The notes under the pieces: generated by a model
The model's input: only the letters and a program-made list of their open reading frames with translations
Databases searched by the model: none
Told to the model about the DNA's origin: nothing
Made by a program: the position numbers and the translations under genes
Shown here: positions 56,559 through 64,000 of the stretch, one piece after another
How the letters are laid out: each line of letters begins with the position of its first letter
Numbering within the stretch: position 1 is the stretch's first letter
NCBI GenBank assembly: GCA_963930655.1
Contig: OZ005617.1
Coordinates: 14,784,068-14,848,067 of the forward strand
From: Myrica gale
Lineage: Eukaryota; Streptophyta; Magnoliopsida; Fagales; Myricaceae
DNA length: 64,000 nt
Direction: 5' to 3'

Positions 56559-59500
56559 CTAATTGAAGAAGACAAGAACAAATAAAATGATAAACAACGC
56601 CACCAAAAACAAGATCAGCATAATCTGGCCCTTGGTACCAGCCTTTTTCATCACCATAGCCACCTTTTTCTGCAAGGACAAATTAGACATTTTTCCCCAT
56701 ATTAATACATGTATACTAAACAACCAGAAATTAGGATACTTTTCAATTAAACTTGTTCTCACTGGAAATCGAGTAGCTTAAGGCATGAACACCCTACTCT
56801 GCAGAGATTGTAGGAAAAAAGAAAACTATAGTTCAGACTCGTTATAGAGGCTCACCTGAACAAAATCAAGACGATTTGATGTACTGTCCATTTCCATACC
56901 CAATTCTTCTATGATTTTATCCTGAGGCAACAGAGATACATGCCCGTCTAACATATCAGCAAAATTGACCCCACAATAAGTTCGACAAGAACAGTTAATT
57001 CTTAAAGGAAGAACTGCTACTGTTATCTTCTATTTCATGTTTTAACTGTAGAAGTCGGTTTTTGCCATTTCAGAGTACTGTAGACACCCTACCTGAGCAA
57101 GGAGCTCTTCATGTATAGTAAGCCCAACACCTCCGATTCTCTCCACACTTGCACTAAGTTCATCTAATTCCTCATCCTGCTGCCTACAAGTTACAAATGA
57201 ATAAGCATACAAAATGAAGGGATAAACTGCAAAGTAGATAGCAAGTTTCTCACAATGGAGCATGGAGCATCTCTCATCTAATAGTCATCACAACTGAATT
57301 CACATAAGCAGATTCTACTACAAGACTATATTCTAGACTTTTTCTTTTATTAGTAATTTACAAGTGCACCCAGCAAGTGGCTTTTCATTTGAATTGGTGA
57401 GGATTATAGTAGTCATCACATCAAAATGTTAGTGTGCCCATTCTTTCTATTAAAATTAGAGTTCTTTTTTTATAAGTTTTTTATTTATTTTATAAGTTAT
57501 TAAAATTAGAGTTCAACTATAAAACTTGAACCTACTCCAATAAACATTTAAGGGTACTTTCCGACACAGCCAATGGCTCTTCCAACAGAGAGGTTACCAT
57601 CCACCCAATTTTTATTTGGGTTGGAGTTGCCATTTGCTTATTTTTATTCCAAAGGTGAGGACATAATGGTCAAAAAATACAAGCCAAAAGTCAAGTGAAG
57701 GAGGTCAGGGTTAGCAATAAGCTAAATATCTCAAAAACCGAAGGGAAGTCGGACATTTATTTATCAACAATATTAAATTATAATACTAGAGACCCAAAAC
57801 AATTATGGAATATGGAATTCAATAGATCACTTTTTCAGTGCGAATGACAATGCATACTGAAAAAATGACAATGTTTACTTTATCAGGAGCAGCTGTCTAT
57901 CTGATTCTGATGCTATGAAGTCATCACTATCATGGGCTGCGTAGTGGTTAGATCTATCCGTCTGGTGCAAATCCGGCATCCTCATTAATTCTCGGCGCAT
58001 TCCACTCACACTAGTAGCACCAGTTCCATTAGGATCCTTTCCAGCATCTACTACTCTCTTCACGGCACCCACCTATGAAGTAGTCCAATCATTTAGCCAC
58101 ATACACAGAAAAGCCAAAAGCTTGTAACACAATAGAATGCGTTACTGAAACAATACTTCACATTAGGAAAAGGGGAAAAATACAACACAAAACCAAACAA
58201 AACAAGAGGTCATAATAAATCAACCTCACAATGGCTCGCAATATTACAACTTTATATAATGTCAAACGGATAATTGAGTCAATAACCCACACATTCCAAA
58301 GGCTTACCTTGTAGAATATGCCAAAACACTTACACAACATGAAAGGACAGCTTGGTATAAAACAAAGTTTGTGCGAAAAAACTGAAAAGAGAATAGTACT
58401 CAATCTATCTTTGCAGTAATAGGAATTGGTGGACATTGCATCCCCACTCTCCAAACAGAATTGGTTATATCGATTAAACCTGATTACGAGCAGTGCTGGT
58501 CCATCTTCTTCGTTTTTCAAGTTCAACTTCATCAATGCTATACCAAGCTGGATCCCTAGCTGCTACAGCAATTGCTTTGTCCAACTCATCCACCTTCCTA
58601 TCAAGAAAGCGGGCTCAGTAGTTGCATAGTGACTTCAATTTCCCAAAACAAATGCCAACATCATCTATAAACGCTTCAATTGTAGTGGACTCAGTAAATG
58701 GTCTTTGACCTCTATTAAAATAGCAATGGTTCAAAACAGAATGAGATCACAACAGAAGAACAACAACGTTTTTTTTTCCAGTTTATATGTCATGTAAACT
58801 TCTCAATAATACTCTCAGATCAAATCGCACACTGGGAACATTTGGTTGATTGTTCCCCGAATATTAGAAGAGGTAAAAATCACTGTTAAGTTTAACATGG
58901 TAATTCTGAAAGTACCTGCCATTCAATGCTCTCACAATTAGAAAGCAGTTCCTTTGTGAGACACACTTGCTCTCCAGAACCAGAAGGAATACGCTCCCAT
59001 TGGTGAAAAGTAGACTGCAACTTATCAATCTAACCAGGAAGGCCATCAAATGTCAGACAATTAACATATCTCATGCAGAATCCATAAAGTCCAAGACAAG
59101 AATCTTTTAGAAAACCTTGTGGTCTTCCATGTATAATAGTACAACCTATGGAACAACCCAAAAGCTTTGGCATGAAGACCATGCATAGAATGTTATCACT
59201 AACCCAGATTCCCAATGATTTCAATTTATTAGAAACAAATATAGTACAAACATATCAACCCAGAAAAGACCTAACCAGTATTTAAAATAGCAAAGACCAA
59301 AAGTTTATTGCTAAATTACATCATGTTACAAGGGAATACATAATATGCTCACTCTTTCAATTAACAAGATATCACTCCCCATCACACAATGGAAGCATCC
59401 TAAACATTATTATATACACCAGTACCCTTTTATGCAAAACCACCAGAATCTTCTGATGCAGCCGCAGCCACAGAATTCAACGACCTTGTTAGGAAGCCCA

Positions 59501-61564
59501 CCCAACTATGGTCTCTTCGTAGAATCCTGAATATAATTCTACCAATAAATGTACTAAACTACATTTGTCTTTCTCCTATCAATCTGTATTAGTGCCAGTA
59601 AAAAGGCCCACCTTAACATGGAGTTGACTTGGTCTGCGGTTGAGTCCTTGATACCTTTTTCATGCCTCAGCAGTAAATTCTTACTTATTTTAGAGGGGCT
59701 CTCAAAGTTGTAAACAGATTAGTGTTTTTCTGTTTACAGTGCTCAGTGAACTGATATTTGCAGGTTTAAGCATTCTTATCTTGTGCTGATTGTGCTTGAT
59801 GTTCTCTTTCCCTTCTTTTCTTTCTCTTGTTTTCAATGCTATATTCTTTCTTTACTCTCTCTTGTTCTCAATTTATTGCACTACTGTCTCCTCCACATCT
59901 ATGAGAAGAATACCTGGTTGCTTAATTTTTTCTGCATCTAAAGCAATGTCCAATATCTTAGTTCTATAGTAAAGTGACTCAGCCATGGAAGTTTGATTTT
60001 ATACAGGCTACTTTGGAAGTTAGTCAAATTCAAGATTGACTTTGTGGGGTTCCATATCCAATTGAAGCAATATTCTAAAAGTTGTAAACGTGAAAACAGT
60101 TTTTACTATGGATTTTTCTTTCAAGAGTTATTGTTAGTTTTGAAATCAGGACAGGTCTAACTTTCTGCAACTCCTTTGAATTAAGGGTGCTCTGGTGATT
60201 GAGTTGAGTCCACAGTTTCTAAGTTTCTCAGTTCATTTTGCCCGAGTCCAAGTAATTTTGTATTTGGATTTTTTACGTTTTAACTGTACTAATCCAGTGA
60301 GAGTCATACTGCTAGTAGTACAAGAAAGAGACTCCATAAACATGTGTTCATAGTACTAAAATAAGACAATTTGCCTAATAGAAGTATGCTTGATTTGTGA
60401 TGTTAAAGACATGCGCTGAGGTACACTTAGGGTGGGTTTGTTTTGTAAAATTTTAGTGTTGTTAAAATTTTAGGTATTGGGTTTAGTGAAAAAGTGAAGA
60501 GAGATGTAATTTTTTATATTTTTTGTAGTGAAAAGTAATGATTTGATGGAGGAGAGATTATATTGAAATATTTTATTTTATTGTGTTAAAATTTTAGAGG
60601 GTGTAAAATTTTAGAACGCAAACGCAGCCTTAACCGGCTAAAGAATCCAACCTTTAAAATCTCAAAATCATCCACTGTAACATCCTTAAAAGCATAACCG
60701 CTTACTGCCATCAGAAACTTATCGTATCTTTTTCACTAGCTTCCAACATCTTTTCTCAAGCAAAATTCAATAAAAAAAACTTGATCCCCTTTCTTCACTG
60801 AGAAACAATAACCTTTTCCTCCTCATACAGCCCAGCACGAGCACACTTACAACATATCCTCCTAAACTTCTTCCACGTTAAATCCTAAAAGCCTAATTAA
60901 AGCCGCTGCCCATTGCACCCCAGTAGAGGATTCCTACAACTTTCACTTCATGACTCTTGCAAACTAACTAATACAAAACTCTTCCATAAGGCCTTCCTAG
61001 TCTTAAGCTACCACCTTTTGTCAGTAAGACAGGCCCTAAGCTCAACTGACACAGGCTCTCCTATGCCATCTACTGGTTGATGCCTCATTCAACAGTATCG
61101 CAGTTTAAAACTCCAGCTTCATCGGAGACAGGGTAGCAAGAAAGAAGACTTTATCCTTCAGACTTCCTTATTATCTTTATATTTTTTATGACGGCAGATA
61201 AAAAGTAAACCATAGCAGTACCAATATAGACTGAGCACCCTATTTCAACTTCAATCTTTGCTACACCCTCCCATTGCATATGAACGATTCCAGTAAAACA
61301 CAATAGACAGTGGATGCATCAAAAGTGGAGTGGAATTGGGCCTACATTGGAACCACCATCATCAAAACATTTTAACAATATAGCAGAAACATTAAAATCA
61401 CCTAGACCACATTGATAAGATCATATGTGCCAACTAAAATATTAATTGGCTGCAAACAGAAGTTTCTTTATCAGAAGCAGTTACAAACCACATAATCAAC
61501 AAAAACTTACAGATTCTTGAATCTCCTCTTTTACTACATAAAATGGATCTTGAGCAGAAGGCAT
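56559..61564 (-). CDS. SYP61: SYP61-type Qc-SNARE (syntaxin of the trans-Golgi network)
   Basis: Seven coding exons, in transcript order 61564-61511, 59029-58916, 58593-58480, 58072-57879, 57183-57093, 56921-56856 and 56669-56559. All junctions are GT-AG and in frame, giving 247 residues, close to the Arabidopsis protein. Residues 1-100 form the syntaxin-6-like N-terminal helical domain (MPSAQDPFYVVKEEIQES; HQWERIPSGSGEQVC; DPAWYSIDEVELEKRRRW). The Qc SNARE motif (about 160-211: QQDEELDELSASVERIGGVG) has its zero-layer Gln at 189 (EELLAQDKIIEEL). The C-terminal anchor (ILFLVALFIILFVLVFF) ends one residue before the stop. SYP61 pairs with SYP41/42, VTI12 and YKT6 at the trans-Golgi network for secretion and vacuolar traffic, and matters in osmotic stress. 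The gene looks intact. Confidence 0.96.
60430..60629. mobile_element. Tourist-like MITE in the first coding intron of SYP61
   Basis: A 200-bp element with ends GGGTGGGTTTGT and (reversed) GGCTGCGTTTGC, flanked by TTA on both sides (60427-60429 and 60630-60632). The 3-bp TTA target site and GGSTGNGTTTG termini fit PIF/Harbinger Tourist MITEs. It lies in the 2.5-kb intron between exons 1 and 2. Confidence 0.8.
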
Positions 61565-63480
61565 CTTGTAACTAATAATGCTAGTTTAACCTACGCACAT
61601 CCAGAAACAACATCCATTAAAACAAATCTGAAAAAGACAGAATAAACATGCACTTATCAATCCATTTTCATTCACCACCATCAAAAAAATTTCACCACTA
61701 GATAACAAATAACTAAATATAGAACAAGGCAACACTTCATAGACGGAAGAGTATGGAAGGAACTCCAAGAACTAAACAGAAAAGGAAAGAAGAATCGGGG
61801 TTCTAGGAGAATTGCATTAATAACTGAAGCTTGTCAGTGAAATAAATCCAGAGACCTGTGCCAGTCAAGGCTAGCGGCTTTTCATGGTTCTTAAAAGCTC
61901 AATGCTATCTTGAGCGTGCAAAAACCTCATGGATCATAGGGAAGCACGCAATCAAACAAAGAGATCATTTTTTGTAAAGAAATTCAAAAATTGGTTCTAA
62001 GAGGGAGATTACTCATAGACACAAAATAAACAGGACTAAAACTGCATGCCTCTTAGCTTCAATGGTACGATTCTGCAATTAGACATAAAGCTGTAGTCCA
62101 AAATACCAAATCTTAAGCAGGTCATTCAATTCCTTAAATCTGTATAGGATAACAAGATTTGATTACGAGAAAAGCATTAGCAACCATCAAAAGCATATGG
62201 AGCACACCGACCTATTATTGTCTCAATGATTTGGAAATTTAATATTATTGTGTTCATCACAAAATTATACCCAGCATATAGTTCCAATGATCAACTTGAA
62301 GCTGGTGATCTTACAAGATGTAAAACAAATGCATATAACAATGACGTGAGTATCTCTGATCTACAAACATATTAAATGGATTTTGATTAATGGTTATGTT
62401 CAACTCCATCTTACTTATTTTAATCACTTTATCAAGAAATTGACAAAGCCGTACAAGGCTTTTGTTGGACCTGCTCATATGGTACCTTATTTTGCGGCAT
62501 TTTAAGCTAAGTAATCCTATGATACCAATGTGAATTAAATGAAAAAGCCTGCATTTTGTGTGCTTCATGAGTTATACCTCGCATTAGGATTTAAACGCTG
62601 TTTTCCCTTGGCACTTCAACCTAACGCGCACCTTTCAACACACTCTTGTTTTCAAAAATTATGTTCTAAGTAACTTATAAGGTCTAGCAGCCTACTTGGG
62701 GCAGAAGTTCATGAGTGCCATGTGGAACGTATTCATGCCTGTGGAGACATCATTGCATCGATCTAGGAGAACCTAATGAATGAAAATAGTTGCTGCAAAA
62801 GGAGATCCAGGGCCACCACATTGTACCAGGCTCCAGGGTTAACATCCCCAGCAAGTGATTCAGATCTTAATGAGTTCTATTGACAAAGAAGTAACTAATG
62901 ACATCACTAGAAAAGCTTATCTTCCTGAATCCGGTAACCATACCAGATATTGAGGTCGACTGACACTATCAGAAGTAGCCGATCTACTTTAAGTTTCTTC
63001 AGTAATTCTCTGGACGTGGACATGTAATTTAACAAATTAGGCTACCAAAAGATTTTTCAGGCGCACTAAGAAAACAAATTCAAAATGCTAAGACCTGAAT
63101 GTAAAGCACCAATATTGCATTTCTCAAGATCGATTTTCCTCATCGTACTTAAAGGCATAGGCATAAAGGAAAAAAAAGAAAATTAGCGAAAAGAAAAAGG
63201 ATAAACCATGCGAGACAAATGACATCGAAAACTACTGACACCTGTGAATTTAAGCAAAGTTCAAGAAAACAGGCAAAAAACACCATTCGGAGGAAAATCT
63301 TAAAAAGAGTTTTAAGTGAAAAAAAAAAGATCTGAGAGAAAACGAGGGACAGGGCTTGTAGAGACTGACCTGGAAGGAAGAGGATGAAACGTCGACTCTT
63401 TTTTTTCTTTCTTGCTTTCTTTTTATGCGTGTTTGTCCTCTTTTTCTGAGGAAATGAGAACTTAATAGTTAAGAAAAGGG
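61565..63480 (-). other. 5' leader of SYP61 with a ~1.8-kb intron
   Basis: On the - strand a good acceptor (TTGTTTCTGGATGTGCGTAG) ends just before 61590, leaving a 26-base leader to the ATG. A matching donor CTTCCAG|GTCAGTC lies at about 63370, so the first non-coding exon would be a pyrimidine/purine-rich stretch around 63370-63480. The 161-codon open frame across this area is low-complexity Lys/Phe/Ser sequence and is not a gene. Confidence 0.5.
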
Positions 63481-64000
63481 AGAAGCTGAAAAGAGAGTTG
63501 GGCTGCTGATTTGATATCTGAAGAATTTTGGTGATAGGCCCAAGTATACAGTTGGCCCATGTTTTTCTGGCCCTTTGCCCTTTTTGAAGAAGAAGTTCTG
63601 ATCTTTGCATTTTGCCTTCATTTCCATAAGACACTTCGTAAGACTTCAGAAAGTCTGGAACTTGGATTTAATTGGAAATATTAAAAATATTAAAAGTAAA
63701 GAAAATGCCACATCATCACCAACAACGTTTTGCACTTCCAATTTGGAAAGCGAAACGTACCGCGTCATGCATACATGTTAAAAATTTGACAACATACTAT
63801 AAATTTTGTAATTAGTTTAACTAATTACAAAATTTATTTTACATGTTTTCATGTATTTGGAAAGTAGCTCAAAATGAATTTAATTAAAAAAAATTCAAGT
63901 CAACCGTAAAATTTATATTTTTAGTAAACAGACTAAGCTCAAATTTTCACTAATTTTTTTATTTGAGAACATTACATGCAAAATAACCGAAATGCCTACA
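63481..64000. other. Upstream region of SYP61 with a palindrome
   Basis: Probably contains the SYP61 promoter. No gene seen. It includes the palindrome at 63800-63838. Confidence 0.4.
63800..63838. repeat. 19-bp perfect inverted repeat with a 1-base centre
   Basis: ATAAATTTTGTAATTAGTT is followed by a single T and then its exact reverse complement, forming a near-continuous palindrome in AT-rich DNA. Confidence 0.9.

Noticed and set aside
63149..63634. 161-codon ORF on the - strand
   Set aside because: Low-complexity Lys/Phe/Ser sequence in the leader region of SYP61, crossing a probable splice donor.
1..64000. CRISPR arrays, bacterial operons, viral insertions, rRNA or standard tRNA genes
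   Set aside because: None seen. All regularly repeated sequences are explained by transposon ends or short tandem arrays, and no intact tRNA cloverleaf was recognised by eye.

Overview
This is nuclear DNA of a flowering plant, most likely a woody eudicot. It is AT-rich, its genes are split by GT-AG introns, and it carries plant-specific gene families (DUF641/GIL1, SYP61-type syntaxin, plant RPAP2) along with every common class of plant transposable element. The species cannot be named from the sequence. No bacterial, viral, organellar or CRISPR sequence was seen.

Four genes look intact. (1) A GIL1/IRK-interacting DUF641 gene on the + strand (CDS 8471-9871, one coding exon, probably with a long spliced 5' leader). 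(2) A small secreted-peptide precursor on the - strand (34392-34688, 98 aa) with a signal peptide, a well-placed TATA box and a glycine/histidine-rich C-terminus. (3) An RPAP2/RTR1 homologue on the + strand (50893-53903, six coding exons, 657 aa). (4) A SYP61-type Qc-SNARE on the - strand (61564 down to 56559, seven coding exons, 247 aa). For (3) and (4) every exon junction keeps frame. The four genes share no pathway.

Most of the rest is transposon-derived. From 0.8 to 20.7 kb there is a run of Mutator-like (MULE) and hAT-like elements. Three MULE-type elements carry pieces of host genes: a GRAS fragment (1196-2418), an eIF5 C-terminal W2-domain fragment (12376-13979), and a composite with ubiquitin, formin FH2 and kelch-type fragments around a ~300-bp inverted duplication (14202-16999). 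A related element without recognised cargo lies at 19228-20702.

From 20.9 to 30.7 kb there is a three-level nest. A Tourist-like MITE was split by a gag-only Copia-type LTR retrotransposon, whose 3' LTR was then split by a 4.4-kb MULE with a 10-bp perfect target duplication. From 30.7 to 41.3 kb there are a copper amine oxidase exon fragment, a CACTA-like MITE, two SINEs, the peptide gene, and a Copia element reduced to an RT/RNase H remnant but still flanked by its 5-bp target duplication. A second 4.5-kb MULE (41981-46464) has long terminal inverted repeats, an exact 9-bp target duplication and a transposase damaged by an exon-to-intron deletion. More hAT-like elements and a foldback MITE lead up to the RPAP2 promoter.

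Target duplications and terminal repeats were matched by eye. Family names for captured fragments come from recognising conserved residues, not from a database search.
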